Shown here piece after piece: positions 1-10,394 of a stretch of DNA of 64,000 nt. Source of the DNA: Cylicocyclus nassatus (lineage: Eukaryota > Nematoda > Chromadorea > Rhabditida > Strongylidae). Where the stretch lies: assembly GCA_958299035.1 (NCBI GenBank), contig CATQJL010000223.1, forward strand, positions 4,334,359 through 4,398,358, written 5' to 3'. A program made the translations under genes and the position numbers. The notes beneath the pieces were generated by a model. The model saw nothing but the letters and a program-made list of their open reading frames with translations. It made no database searches and had not been told where the DNA came from. Each line of letters begins with the position of its first letter. The stretch's first letter is position 1.

Positions 1-850
1 AGTCTCAAACATCCGCTACACACTGAACCCAGTGCAGTTCAAAAAGAGGATCTTTACTTTTTTCAGATGGCTCTAAATGCTTTTGGAGTGATTGCGCTCC
101 AAAAACATCAATTCTTCTGTAATTCACACACTCTAATTAGCTTCTACCAAGGTTATGAGATTAAATAAGCTCCTTCGATAGGTATTTTGTTTCACGCTTG
201 GAAAATCTTTGCGTTTCCGTGCCGTTTTTCAACCAAGTACCAAACTTACCCTAGTGTTAGCACGATTTCAAGCCTCTAAACTCAGCTTCTGAAGCCCTAC
301 AATGAAGTATGCTTATAGTATGTAGAGGTTAACAAGACAATTGTAATTGGCTAGAAAAAATTAGCAGCATTGAGCGTTTGTTTCGGCCACGCAGACGTCA
401 TTTCACCAAAACCACTGTTTTTACTATTGCAGTCACACGTTTATTTGGTTTGTAGCTACATAGCCTCAAGATCAGTTCTACAAAAAACCCAAAAGCTTTG
501 ACATGGATACATGATCATGCAAACAATGCAGCTGCTTCATATCAAGTGTTTGCGCGGGAGAAAAGCTGAGTTTTGAGGCTCGAAATCGTGCTAACTTCAG
601 GGTAAGGTTGGAACTTGGTTGAAAAGCGGCACGAAAACGTATAGATTTTCCAAGCGTCAAACAAAATACCTAATGAAGAAGCTTATTTTATCTCATAGCC
701 TTGGTGGAAGCTAATTAAAGTACGTGAACTACAGAAGAACAAATGTTTTTGAAGCGCAATCACTTCAAAAGCATTTAGAGCAATCCGAAAAAAGTAAAGA
801 TCCTCTTTTTGAACCGCACTGGGTTTAGTGTGTAGAAGATATGTCAGACT
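1..850. repeat. large imperfect inverted repeat (foldback), left edge cut by window
   Basis: Bases 16-296 pair with about 558-835 in inverted orientation: CTACACACTGAACCC at 16 is matched by the complement of GGGTTTAGTGTGTAG at 821-835, and the match continues through the GGATCTTTACTTTTTT block and the CAGCTTTTC/GAAAAGCTG block. The weaker pairing of bases 1-15 with 836-850 suggests the arm goes on beyond the window. The loop is about 260 bp. The open frame inside the right arm (478-660) is probably just arm sequence. No target duplication can be judged because one end is missing. Confidence 0.85.
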
Positions 851-924
851 TTGTTATTGTAACTCTACAAAAAATTTGGACTCGAAAGATTGCAATCTTG
901 AATGAAAAATGGGCCTTTGTTTGA

Positions 925-1123
925 GGTGTTCGTATAATTATGAACCGCTCAAAATTCGCATTAGGCGCAAAAACACTCCTAAGATTGACATCGATTTCTA
1001 TTCTTATGGATCATATACCGTTTTCGGCTGTGCTCTATCGCGTGGTACCAACGGCTTTTTGAGTTTCTTCCAAAAAGTCCAAAAATTTCCAAAATTTAAG
1101 GTGTTCGTATAATTATGAACCGC
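925..1123. repeat. 24-bp direct repeat pair, 175 bp apart
   Basis: GGTGTTCGTATAATTATGAA plus CCGC occurs at 925-948 and again, unchanged, at 1100-1123. The 151 bp between them are unrelated to each other. The motif resembles a transposon end, so this may be a remnant or an excision/duplication scar; it is not an inverted repeat as expected for an intact DNA transposon. Confidence 0.8.
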
Positions 1124-1820
1124 ACTTTACAAGAAGATGCTCCCCCGATGATGCCCTCAGTCTTAAAAAATCAAAGTTTTACTCTGGAGCAAGATTTGGC
1201 GAGGCGATGCTGTTGTCACGGGATTAAGGTGACCATCGCGTCTTCTTTCTTACATAAATCAAGTGCGGCACCGTATTATATCACTGCAAAAACTTTTTAT
1301 TCTGGTGGAGGTTTGCATGGTATGCTACAGGAAATTTGTTAGCAGTTTCTATCGCTTCCATAAGCTTTGTTGTCACAAGTTCGATCAATTTTCAGATTAG
1401 CTAAAGCATCCATTACCTCATGGAGTTGTAGAGGTACCATAAACAGATTTTTGGTGAACCTCTATCGGTGCTTAGACAAATAACTATCGCATTACAGCGG
1501 CAATCAAGCCGAGAGCGCCCTCCTTGCAAGTGGCTTTCCATGCCGTGGCAAGCTAACTTTATGGTCATGTTTTCTAAAATGCTTGAGTGTGTACGTGGAA
1601 TTCTGGAAGATATCTTCTCATCCTGAGAGCTCACGTGATTGAGTAACAGCCTAGGGATGCGAAATGGAGCTGAAGTCAGGAAAGCGGCCTTTTCTCACAA
1701 AATGTGGGTTATGGACACTCTCACCAAAGTTTTTTTTTTATCTTTTCACCACTTTTCCATGGGATCTTCTACTATTTCATCGCCTTTCTCCCCATCAAGA
1801 CCTCATCCTTCTCTGGTTAA
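1124..1820. other. no convincing feature
   Basis: Open frames occur on both strands but none has both splice signals and a start. A minus-strand stretch around 1413-1470 could be a short exon ending at GAG|GTAATG, but its acceptor lacks a pyrimidine tract. Confidence 0.4.
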
Positions 1821-2094
1821 TCATGACTCTGACAATGGCATAGCTCTTGTGCATTCTTGCATTCTTTCAATTAGTAGTCTTTTAGTCAACGCCTTATCTG
1901 ATGGCTTTGCGGAAGCTTTCTCCCCAGTGGATTTGCAAAAACTCTGATGAGTGGTGGTCTTCCCTCTCATTTTCTCTCTCGTTTCGTACACTTTTCGCAA
2001 ATGACGTGTTGCATTGAGTGCAACGGAAATAGCTGTCTTGATTCTGATTTTTGCACTGGAATAATACCTTAGGCTTCCAGTATGCATGCAGCAT
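1821..2094 (-). pseudogene. possible broken zinc-finger (FLYWCH-like) fragment
   Basis: Two overlapping minus-strand frames together read like a nematode FLYWCH/transposase-associated finger. The first frame has YFRCTQC (Cys-x2-Cys) followed about 20 residues on by a His-His pair; the second frame then continues with THQSFCKSTGEK and a basic helix LTKRLLIERMQECTRAM. Joining them needs a frameshift. The Cys-x2-Cys and later His-His/Cys pattern is what I see; assignment to FLYWCH or a MULE-associated domain is inference. No transposase catalytic motif lies nearby. It may equally be chance. Confidence 0.25.
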
Positions 2095-2239
2095 TATTTA
2101 GTAGAGCAGTTGGACGTACTTCAAGTTCATAAATGAGGCGAAACATGCAAATTTGTCTATCAGAAAGATTTTTCAAGCGCAGACTTTTTGTGGACGGACA
2201 TAGCAGACGTACTCATCGAGATCTTGAAACAATCTACGG

Positions 2240-2452
2240 TTGACTAGATCTAACGGTAAATACAGTGTTCCTTGCGGCGCCGACAATTTCCGGTGAAATT
2301 TGCGCGTGAACAAATGTATACGCCTAAAATGCCGCCTAAAATGTCTGCACGCGCAAATTACCGTCATTTCGGAGGTAACTATTTGGTCACGCGGATTTTA
2401 CCGCAAAACCCCCTACCGCATGTGCACTATACTGTATCTAATCGATTCTAGA
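2240..2452. repeat. GC-rich palindromic repeat, copy 1
   Basis: A degenerate inverted repeat with TGCGC/GCGCA-rich core. The ends pair as TACAGTGTTCC..GCGG against the complement of CCGC..GTGCACTATACTGTA. The internal order (TTTGCGCGTGAA, ACGCCTAAAATGCCG, GCGCAAATTACCG) is matched by a second diverged copy at 50179-50393, so this is a dispersed family rather than a chance palindrome. No coding capacity. Confidence 0.6.
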
Positions 2453-3690
2453 CCGAACTACCGAGCATCAGGCAGGATGTCTGGACTGAGATATGGAATG
2501 ACGAAACTAGCTTTGTTGGCACTCTGCAAAAGCAGCAACTTAGACATTGCGCATTCTTCATTGTCTGAGATGCATTGCATTCGGCTCTTACGTTTAGGCA
2601 GGCTTCGATAAGAATATTTTGACATCAGTGGTTCTAGACCACGGGGTATTAGAGAATGATACCCACCGCGATTTCGAGCATCACAGCTTTTCGTCAGCTG
2701 TCATAAACTTAACTCAGCGGACAATTCTTACTGGGATGTATATCCATGCCATTTGACGAATCTGTTTTGTGAAATACTTGCTTTTATCCTCTTTATGCTG
2801 TTAATTTCCACTTATCGTTCGCAGTTCACATCAAGAATTTCGAGTTTTTTCTCTGCCCCTTTTCCTGCAATAATCGCTTTTCCCTGGTAATGGTATCATT
2901 TTCGTCATTTTGCGTAACTGCCGTGCAAATATGGAACGATGGGAGCGGCGAACATAATAAAGTGTTTGCGGACGCTCCTACATCTATTGCTAGCTTAAGC
3001 ATCATCGATGTGTGAATAATATGACAAATTGCCCTATTTACGCCTTCGTTAGCCTACTGACATGTGTGAGAATACGGAGGAACGCTATGCATTATTATTC
3101 ACGAACAGCAAACATCTTACAACCATGAAAAAATGCGCCTGATCTTCCAAAGCTAATTCAAACTAGCAATCTGAACTTTAATAGAGTTTTCTCAGTCCTG
3201 TTTACCTCCTCACTGATGAAGCAATTTTGTTTCGCATTTCGTAGCATAGAAGAATTTTGGGAACCCTTCACTGTTAATTCTATCACAGTTAAACTGTGCC
3301 TCTCCGATGACATCTTTTCACCGTATGCGAAGGGGAACTTGAGAGTTAAGTCATGTTTAGAATTTTGAGGCAGTCAGTTGCAATTTTTGAGCTATATGAG
3401 CCATTTTATGGACTTCGTCTTGAGCGTACTGATAATAAGTTCAAAAACAAGTTATCACTTCCATGCTGTACAGTTTTTGCAACCGTATATTTCCGCTTTT
3501 GTCTGAGCTTTTCGGAGGCTTTCTGTCCAAAAAATCCTGCTTTCTACCATGGGTCCCAAAAAGTACGACAAACTTTAACTCAATAATTTATTGTCATATC
3601 AAGCTATTCATCAAGGAGGTTGGTATCGTTAGAAGAACCTTCCCTCCCCTTACAAAATTTATGATTTTTTCTCCAAGCGAACAATTCGTT
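2453..3690. other. no convincing feature
   Basis: AT-rich sequence with short open frames only. A small dyad GTGGTTCTAGACCAC lies near 2630. I see no repeat family shared with the rest of the window and no supported exon. Confidence 0.4.
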
Positions 3691-3833
3691 AATTGTAAAA
3701 TGACCGATTTAAAAGGGTGTATTCGATTATGGGAAATTGAAGACAACAAGGCTCATTTGAGTACTGGCTGGATTCATACCTCGAATCAAAAGCAGCTTCT
3801 GAGCCACGATCAATTTGAAATCTCAGTTAAGCT

Positions 3834-3914
3834 TGTAACGAAATTCCGCAAGAAATGATTCAGAAAGCAATAGACGTTTTCGAAAAAACTACGCTAAATG
3901 TTGTTGGAATATAG
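3834..3914 (+). pseudogene. mariner-type transposase C-terminal remnant, copy 1
   Basis: This short frame reads CNEIPQEMIQKAIDVFEK and ends at TAG. The pattern Trp/x-x-E-I-P-x-E-M-I-x-x-A-I-x-x-Φ-x-K is typical of the last residues of Tc1/mariner-class transposases (family knowledge). A 40-base block (about 3836-3876) recurs in inverted orientation at 51055-51094 with only two differences, one of them a synonymous third-base change. Upstream the frame is closed by a stop; the neighbouring frame carries possible earlier residues (HDQFEISVKL), so a frameshift separates them. No DDD/DDE catalytic region is recognisable. A dead fragment. Confidence 0.4.
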
Positions 3915-4085
3915 AGGTTTTCCCAGATAGTTGTTGTTAAAATTATATCCCGTTCCTAGCCCTGGCCATGAGCTACAAAACGCGGTAAGATACCATAAAT
4001 GTCGTACCAATTTTCATTTTTGATATCCGAATCAATTTTGTCAACGTTATTTTAAGACAAATGGTAATCTTCACTCGTTTTCTAT

Positions 4086-4648
4086 TCAGGAGCAAGATAT
4101 GCTTATAAACTCATTCCTTGCAGATTTTGTGTGGATCTCTTCTCTTCCTTCCAAATCCCTAGTCTTATGCTTGTTTTCTCGCTGTAATCGACTTTGTGCG
4201 CCCTTACAATGTTCGTTAGTGCTGAGAAGGGGCTCGTATGTGCTCCACCCCCATTCCTCCCTGCAACCGCTTCCAAAGCAGTGGCAACCATATTGCTTAC
4301 TCTTAAGCACTGATATATCTATTATTCAGTTCAGATTTATGTTTGGTTCACCTAATATAGCAACTTTGTAATGAAGAAAGTTCACGGATGATTTATGTCT
4401 TCTTCAATCTGTTTTCGCCTTTTCAAACTACTCGGCGTCGATTGAAAGAATGAAAGAAATCCGTGATTGCAATCGCTTCAGTTTAGTTTCCTTTTCTATA
4501 CTGATAGCAGCTCCTTTTCGCATTCTTCACATTTTATTCTGCTTTAATGTAACTCACCTTGATGTTTTGCACATGATACTTTGTATCCCACACCAAAAGA
4601 AATGCCGAAATGTTTGTCTACTTGTTTGAATTTTAGTTTTTCTTGCAT
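4086..4648 (-). CDS. candidate two-exon small gene, unknown product
   Basis: Exon 1 (4558-4648) starts with a real ATG (MQEKLKFKQVDKHFG...), has an in-frame stop nine codons upstream, and ends CAAG|GTGAGTT. Exon 2 (4086-4309) follows GATATATCAG and runs to TGA. Exon 1 ends one base into a codon and exon 2 supplies the other two, so the phases agree and the joined frame is about 105 residues. It has a Cys-rich patch (GCHCFGSGCREEWGW) and a basic tail, with no signal peptide or known domain. The opposite strand is also open here with an acceptor (CTATTCAG at about 4089), so the strand is not certain. No family recognised. Confidence 0.35.
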
Positions 4649-4891
4649 ATTGAAAGTTATCCATACTCACATGATGTTTTATTGTGGCATCTATTAAGCC
4701 ACATTATCGCGCCATTCGTGCCTCAGCTCGGATATATGAGATGAACTATGACGAAGTGTTGTGCAAAGTTGTGAAGTGCATCTAAAGTTCTCGTTGATTT
4801 TGAAATAGCTTCATTCGGTGATAACTCATTTCTTTGCAATCATTCATCTCTCAAGTTTGAAGCAGATGCTGTGGAATGTCCGGAATTAGAT

Positions 4892-5016
4892 ATGAGTACT
4901 CAGCTCTTGCTTGATATGCCGTAATTTTTGATTTTATGGTAAAGATCAAAAAGTTCTGCGCGCATCACTCTTCTCGTCAAAGCTGATCTGACACCGAGCG
5001 AGAACTGAGTATCGAG
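4892..5016. repeat. short inverted-repeat element
   Basis: TACTCAGCTCTTGCTTG at 4897 pairs with the complement of CGAGCGAGAACTGAGTA near 4995-5012 (about 16 of 20 bases). The intervening 85 bp are not palindromic. It could be a tiny MITE; no target duplication is evident. Confidence 0.3.
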
Positions 5017-5509
5017 CAGTTTCGTGACACTCATTTTTGGGCTTTGGTTTGATGTGCTGCGGCACTTTTGAAGCCTAGTAGATTCAATAATCTAGTATTG
5101 CGATGCCAAAAACGCTTCCACTTAAAAATTGCTAGAGCATAAAGCGCACATTTTCAAGTCTTGCTCTCCATAGCTATCCCTTCTGCGTAAATATTGTAGG
5201 TAAACGTCCTATCAGTCATATTTGGCAGAAAGTCTCAGAGCAAAACTAGAAGTTTGAGTACCTACCGACTTCAGTCGCAGTAGATACGTACCCCCCACCC
5301 TCCAATCAATCATATGTATAGTGGACACATCCTATTAAGAGGGCACTGCTATAATTTTTTCGTTGCTAGAAATCAAAAAAACAACGAAAAATGGCAAACC
5401 CCGCCTCTTACAATTTTAGTCCCTCCCATTTGTGCAGTTACCGCATACTACAAACCTTGGAAGTATGATTGATAAATATATTCCTAGCACTCTAGTTCTC
5501 AAGAAAGTC
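5017..5509. other. no convincing feature
   Basis: AT-rich, with a short C-run (CCCCCCACCC near 5288). No exon or repeat supported. Confidence 0.4.
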
Positions 5510-5965
5510 TTAGCTTCGAAAACACGAAAAAACGCCAGTATCATCCTGACAACGTAATACATCTTCACATATAGATGTGGCGTTCAAATAGGCGCTCAAA
5601 CTGCAGTAAGCTGCGTTCCTTTTCTCGAACTCCAAGAAAATTGCCTGATATTTCGTCTCGCCCAAAAACCGCAGCTGTGATGAGGCTCGAAGCTTTTCAA
5701 ACTTCGCGCTGTGCTCACTATCGTGCTTATAACAATGCGAGCAAGTCCCTGACCTCTTCGGTGCTCGTTGTTCCCTCCACGCTCGTCGATCAATGAGCCT
5801 CTTGCGTAAAGTGATTATAGCTGGTATGAATAGAGTAACCAGCAGTAGCGCGCATCCGCTGGAGCCGTCGCTGGCACGCTCCGGCTTCGTCTGGTTTAAA
5901 TTCCCCGGGGACCAATGAGTGCTAATGTGCGGCCATGGATCAGCTATGGATAAGTGTCTAAACAA
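5510..5965 (-). CDS. longest single open frame, 151 codons, unknown product
   Basis: This minus-strand frame is the longest in the window and is GC-richer than its flanks. It begins at an ATG (MFRHLSIADPW...), contains one hydrophobic stretch (GCALLLVTLFIPAIITL, about residues 37-53) that could be a membrane segment, then a basic region (RKRLIDRRAWREQ) and a few Cys. There is no signal peptide and no motif I recognise. A possible acceptor (TTTAAACCAG) lies inside the frame, so it could instead be part of a spliced exon. At this length chance alone is unlikely but not excluded in a GC-richer patch. Confidence 0.3.
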   Translation of the reverse strand: MFRHLSIADPWPHISTHWSPGNLNQTKPERASDGSSGCALLLVTLFIPAIITLRKRLIDRRAWREQRAPKRSGTCSHCYKHDSEHSAKFEKLRASSQLRFLGETKYQAIFLEFEKRNAAYCSLSAYLNATSICEDVLRCQDDTGVFSCFRS

Positions 5966-6096
5966 TTCTATGCATACGATGTCCGTGTTGCGTGATTTTG
6001 TGAAAGACCTCGTGCTTGGTTCCTGTTCATGAATGAGGACAACAGCACAAAGGACACGATTTTCCCCTCATTTATCTTCGCCTAAATCTTGACATA

Positions 6097-6374
6097 CAGT
6101 CGAATCATTTCATATGATCATGTGTGCACCCGCACACACCGTCCATTTTTGGCGTCCTCATCCTGGATTTGCAATCGCAAAACGCAGGAGACTGACCGAT
6201 TGCTATCCCTTATATCACTTTAAGGTGAATAGTGCGTAAAAAAGAAAGAAAACGTTGAAAACACTTTGAAAACACCTGCACGAAGGGTTGCCTCCTCCAA
6301 ATATCGAGGATGGGAACGCCAAAGATGGACGGTGGGTGCAACGTCACACATGATCATACGAAATGATTCGACAG
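6097..6374. mobile_element. Tc1-like MITE with TA target
   Basis: Two arms of about 85 bp face each other: CAGTCGAATCATTTC at 6097 pairs with GAAATGATTCGACAG ending at 6374, and the match continues through ATGATCATGTGTG and CCGTCCAT.TTTGGCG. TA lies directly outside both ends (6095-6096 and 6375-6376), the expected Tc1/mariner target duplication. 278 bp, no coding capacity. The second base of the two ends differs (CAG/CTG), showing some decay. Confidence 0.75.
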
Positions 6375-6723
6375 TACCTTGCACGACTTCAGACACCTCC
6401 TGGTTTAGCAATGTGCCAGATGTCTCCGTATCCATAATATTTAGCAATAGCATTTAAAGACGCAGAATGTACAGTTTTTATAAGCTGATGAAAGCTTTTG
6501 ATTTCCTACATTGTAGAAATTATGAGTTTAATAAGTGATATTAAAGTAGTGTGAGATACGACCAATTCCTTAGCATTCATATCTGCCCAACATATTGCGA
6601 ACTGTCGTTTTCTGCACTTAGCAATCACTGACTGCTAGTAATAAGAATAGAGAAGGTGCTAAGAAAGTACAACAAAACACTATCGTTTACCTCGTCATTG
6701 ATAATAACGGTATCCAGGCAACT

Positions 6724-6998
6724 TCACTTTTTACTTCTAAACTGCACACCGGCCTCTAGCTCGTATCTGCAAAAAAAACTTTCAATTTGTTGCGTTTACG
6801 GCAACTTTCCCACACTTTTTCTTGCAGTACTGTGTGAACGCTTTACCAAGCAATACATCTTTGCGCAGGTTGATTTCACTCTCTTTCGAAAGGAGTGTAG
6901 CTTCATTTCCTTCATGAGATTTTCTTACCTGAAATAGCTCTTTGCAGCAAATCTACAGCAAAGACAAATCATCGTTGTTGATTTATGTCGACTGTCAG
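6724..6998 (-). CDS. candidate last two exons of a minus-strand gene
   Basis: Exon A (6929-6998) follows AACTTTTTGCAG, is open in one frame (DSRHKSTTMICLCCRFAAKS...), and ends TTTCAG|GTAAGA, a near-ideal donor. Exon B (6724-6766) follows GTTTTTTTTGCAG and reads YELEAGVQFRSKK then TGA. Exon A leaves two bases and exon B supplies one, so the phases match. The intron is 162 bp. Upstream exons are not identified (7225-7356 is a separate candidate). No domain recognised. A plus-strand frame inside the intron (6828-6937) also has an acceptor, but no partner exon was found for it. Confidence 0.4.
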
Positions 6999-7224
6999 CT
7001 GCAAAAAGTTACTTGGAAAAAGTAGAAATAGTAAAAAGCAGCGAGCAGCAAGTAGGCGTTTACTATATTTGAAAAATTTTGAACAAGTATTCAAGCAAAG
7101 TTCTAAAACATGATAATGATCTGATACTAGAATTATCAGCTAACAAATAATTCGTAACTAAGGAAAAATAGGGAACGCAACGATCTAAAATTTTTCTGAG
7201 TTCAGCCATATGCAGACCATGCCA

Positions 7225-7356
7225 CTACCAGGTTAAATAAGACCTAATTCTTAAAACATTTCCAGCTTCAGAAGCAAGGACCCATTTATTTGAATATGTT
7301 TGCCCAATTCTCGCCAGTAACAATAAGCTCTCATTTGTGCTTACTTTCTTTTTACC
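7225..7356 (-). CDS. candidate terminal exon, 43 codons, unknown product
   Basis: It starts after a strong acceptor (CATTTTTTTTCAG) and reads GKKKVSTNESLLLLARIGQT and on to TAG. Composition is mixed and protein-like. A donor-like GTATTTAAG lies about 50 bases upstream but its frame does not join cleanly. Whether it belongs with the exons at 6724-6998 is unknown. Confidence 0.3.
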   Translation of the reverse strand, partial: GKKKVSTNESLLLLARIGQTYSNKWVLASEAGNVLRIRSYLTW

Positions 7357-7687
7357 CTGAAAAAAAATGAGAAGAAAGGAAGCCGATCTTAAATACCCAA
7401 GACATAGTTTGAGTATTCGGTGCACTCTATTTGGTTGTCGCGGAAGCAGCTAGCTCATAGGACCTGTGAGATCCCTAATTGTTTGATGATGTCATTCAAA
7501 CGCTTCATCCATTATCGCGCGCAGAAATTGCTAACGATATTATCCGAATATATACGTTTCTCAGCGAATCACTCGACTTCGAAATTGAGTCACTCCGATG
7601 AGGATCTGAAACCTCGCGATTAGTTCCGAACAATGTTAGTTGACCTATTTTCTATTACTTAGCAAAATTTGTGTTGATTTTCATCAA

Positions 7688-7787
7688 ATGAAAAAAATGC
7701 CAATAATCAATTTGCTGATGTGCATCGTTTTCTTGAAAGTTGGCTTTTCATGGAGACGTCCAACCAAACAAACTTTCTCTGCGAAAG
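7688..7787 (+). CDS. candidate first exon of a small secreted peptide
   Basis: A real ATG opens MKKMPIINLLMCIVFLKVGF, a textbook signal peptide (Lys-Lys start, hydrophobic core, small residues at the end), followed by SWRRPTKQTFSAK. The exon ends GCGAAAG|GTAAAT, a good donor, one base into a codon. The nearest acceptors (about 7855 and 7913) would add only two or three codons before a stop, which would make a mature peptide of about 15 residues; a more distant exon is possible. The Helitron-like element starts 217 bp downstream and may sit in its intron. Confidence 0.4.
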
Positions 7788-8003
7788 GTAAATCAGAAAC
7801 TTAAATCCTGGCAAGCTAGAAAGTCGGGACTCACCTTAATTTCCATATTTTAGTCATCTAACACAAACTGATCGACCACTTCTATCTCTCCTAAATGCTT
7901 CTTCTTTCTAGTGTTGAAATAGTAAAGAATTACAAGTTTTCAAAATAAAGCGAGAACCCCGGAACGACTGTAAATACAACGATTTCCTGAGGATTATATA
8001 GAA

Positions 8004-9201
8004 CTAGCTGGCTTACCCGGCTCCGCCGTATCCGGACCAAACTTGGCACACATACACTTCGGGCCCCGGCGCGTGTCACAGTCCACTTTTCGTTATCGAT
8101 CGATGTCGATCTTACCGATTTTTATCGATTTTTTCGCAGAGTTCACCTACAGGGCTAGGAGTTGGCACAGGGGGGAAGTGAGCATGGGGATTCCGAATAC
8201 AATATTAGTTTTCAGAATTATCGGTTACTTTTATTGATTTTATCGATTTTTTGTAAATTTTGACATGCGAGGCTGGGATTTTGCACAGGGCGGTAATCGA
8301 GCATGCTGATTACGAACACAATATTAGTTTTCAGGATCGTCCATTACTTTTATCGATTTTATCAATTTTTTTGTAAAGTTTGACCTGCGGGGCTGGGAGT
8401 TTGCAAAGGGGGGTAATCGAGCATGCAGATTACGAATACAATATTAGTTTTTGGAATTATCCATTACTTCTATCGATTTTATCGATTTTGCAAAATTTGA
8501 GCTAGGGGGCTGGAATTTGGCACAGGGGTGTAATCGAGCATGCTGATCACCCCCTTGGGGATGATCAGCATGCTCGATTACCCCCCTGTGCCAACTCCCA
8601 GCCCCCTAGCTCAAACTTTGCAAAAAATCGATAAAATCGATAAAAGTAATCGATAATCCCGAAAACCAATATTGTATTCGGAATCCCCATGCTCGATTAC
8701 CCCCCTGCGCGAACTCCCAGCCCCGTAGCTCAAACTTTGCAAAAAAATCGATAAAATCGATAAAAGTAATCGATAATCCTGAAAACCAATATCGTATTCG
8801 GAATCCCCATGCTCGATTACCCCCCTGTGCGAACTCCCAGCCCCGTAGCTCAAACTTTGCAAAAAATCGATAAAATCGATAAAAGTAATCGATAATCCTG
8901 AAAACCAATATTGTATTCGGAATCCCCATGCTCGATTACCCCCCTGTGCCAACTCCCAGCCCCGTAGGTGAACTCAGCAAAAAAATCGATAAAAATCGAT
9001 AAAATCGATATCGATCGATGACGAAAAGTAGCCTATGACACCCGCCGGGGCCCGTAGTGTATGTGTGCCAAGTTTGGTCCGGATCGGTTCAGAAATTTCT
9101 ATTCGGAACATACGTACATACATACATACATACATACAGACAGACATACAGACAGACATACAGACAGACATACAAACAGACATTCAGCTTTATATATAAG
9201 A
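8004..9201 (-). mobile_element. Helitron-like non-autonomous element with opposed minisatellites
   Basis: On the minus strand the element starts TCTTATATATAAAGCTGAAT (9201) and ends CCGGGTAAGCCAGCTAG (8004), with A before and T after: the TC...CTAG ends between A and T expected of Helitrons (family knowledge). A block containing CCGGACCAAACTTGGCACAC occurs near each end in opposite orientation. Between them, about 118-bp units (with TAATCGAGCATG and ATCGATTTTATCGAT) run one way from 8160 to 8550 and about 120-bp units run the other way to 8950, meeting at 8553-8556. No RepHel protein is encoded. Open frames at 8606-8952 are minisatellite artefacts. Confidence 0.6.
9108..9183. repeat. CATA/CAGA tetranucleotide tract
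   Basis: Imperfect CATA units followed by alternating CAGA and CATA units near the 5' end of the Helitron-like element (plus-strand right side). Such tracts are common beside this terminus and probably vary in length. Confidence 0.9.
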
Positions 9202-9555
9202 TGTTCAATCTCTAACATCTCTTCTTCGAGCAGCACTCGCTGGATCTTTAGGTAGCCATATTGTAGGACTGGCTTCAATTTAGATCTAGAGTAAAAAAGC
9301 AAATACCCATCTTTCTTCAGTGTTCTAGCATTACGATATCTAACAACTTCATCACAATGTCGTCAATCATTCTTTTGAGTTTTTCCTCAGACTGGGTATC
9401 CAGTTTATCCTCAGAATTCCTTTAGGACTTTCTTGTGTGATATACAGCTGCAAACAAAAATAGCGGTTGATTGAGTGCTCAACAGCAATCAAATTTGCTC
9501 AAATGATGAAAGATCTTATATTTGAGGACACCGCTCATCTAGTTTCTTAGATTAA

Positions 9556-9868
9556 CACATTGACAACCATGCAGATTCTTAGTTGTCTGCCATTTGAGAC
9601 CAAGGCCTTTTAACGGACCAGCCCACTTTCTCGATTGTAATTACGCATACTGCCATCTACAGTAGGCCCACAGTCGATCTGAAAGGCTGACAAAGAAGGT
9701 AGAAGTCATCACTAGATCCCTCTGCAAAAGTTAGCTTATGGAGTGAGCTTATTTCAAGATAGTAGTCATTTTACCAAAATTCAAGCCTTGACACACATGG
9801 TGTGTCAAGCGGTCCCACGCGGTAGTCATTGCTTGACACACCATGTGTGTCAAGCTGTCGTCAATGTG
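9556..9868. mobile_element. TTAA-flanked MITE (piggyBac-like) with internal hairpin
   Basis: The ends are CACATTGAC and GTCAATGTG, each flanked outside by TTAA (9552-9555 and 9869-9872), the target used by piggyBac-class transposons. Inside, a perfect 23-bp hairpin (9788-9810 with 9831-9853, 20-base loop) is made of arms that are themselves near-palindromes (TTGACACACATGGTGTGTCA). 313 bp, no coding capacity. Assignment to piggyBac rests only on TTAA; the usual CCC end is absent. Confidence 0.65.
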
Positions 9869-10223
9869 TTAAGCTACACATATGACACGTTATTTGTAAT
9901 TCGTTCCTACTTCGCCTGCTTAATTTAGTCTATTTTTTGTATTCGATTCGACCAAATATTTGCATGGCTGTAATTTCTCAATCATTGGTTCTCTTCATTT
10001 AACGTAGAATTTATTAAATTATTCATTAATTTCAAAGTGCAGCAACTGCCGGAAGTTGTATGTATGTGTATGCAAATGCTGTACTTATTTTTTGGTTCCT
10101 CTAAAGAAAAAATTTGTGCGTCAGGGCTCATCTTGCATCTATCGACTTAGCGTCAGCAGGTTTACATACCCTTATCTATTATTGGCATAAATTGCTTATG
10201 CGTGTTCTATTTTTGTCCTTCAG

Positions 10224-10394
10224 TCGCATAAGAGCCCGTTCTTTCACAATGACAACTCTATGTGCTCTCCAAACGACTCTCTTAGCTTCAATGAGAGAAT
10301 ACGTTTCCTTTTTGATGTCAGCAGGCCCAGAATTAGGGAAGCATGGAGACATCTCGGTTTGAAGCAAAGGCTGTTCTATTTTTGGGGAACATGA
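10224..10394 (+). CDS. candidate terminal exon, 56 codons, unknown product
   Basis: It follows a very good acceptor (CTATTTTTGTCCTTCAG). The frame starting right after it reads SHKSPFFHNDNSMCSPNDSL... and ends ...RLFYFWGT then TGA. A second plus frame and a minus frame are also open through most of the same stretch, so the frame choice is a judgement from composition. No partner exon is firmly identified; a 15-base piece ending GGAAGTT|GTATGT at about 10057 is in phase but too short to trust. No domain recognised. Confidence 0.3.
   Translation, partial: SHKSPFFHNDNSMCSPNDSLSFNERIRFLFDVSRPRIREAWRHLGLKQRLFYFWGT

Noticed and set aside
6828..6937. Plus-strand terminal exon after TTTTTCTTGCAG
   Set aside because: It lies within the intron of the minus-strand model, which has two in-phase exons; no plus-strand partner exon found.
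8606..8952. Overlapping 107- and 113-codon frames
   Set aside because: They are translations of the Helitron minisatellite units; the repeated protein motif follows the DNA period.
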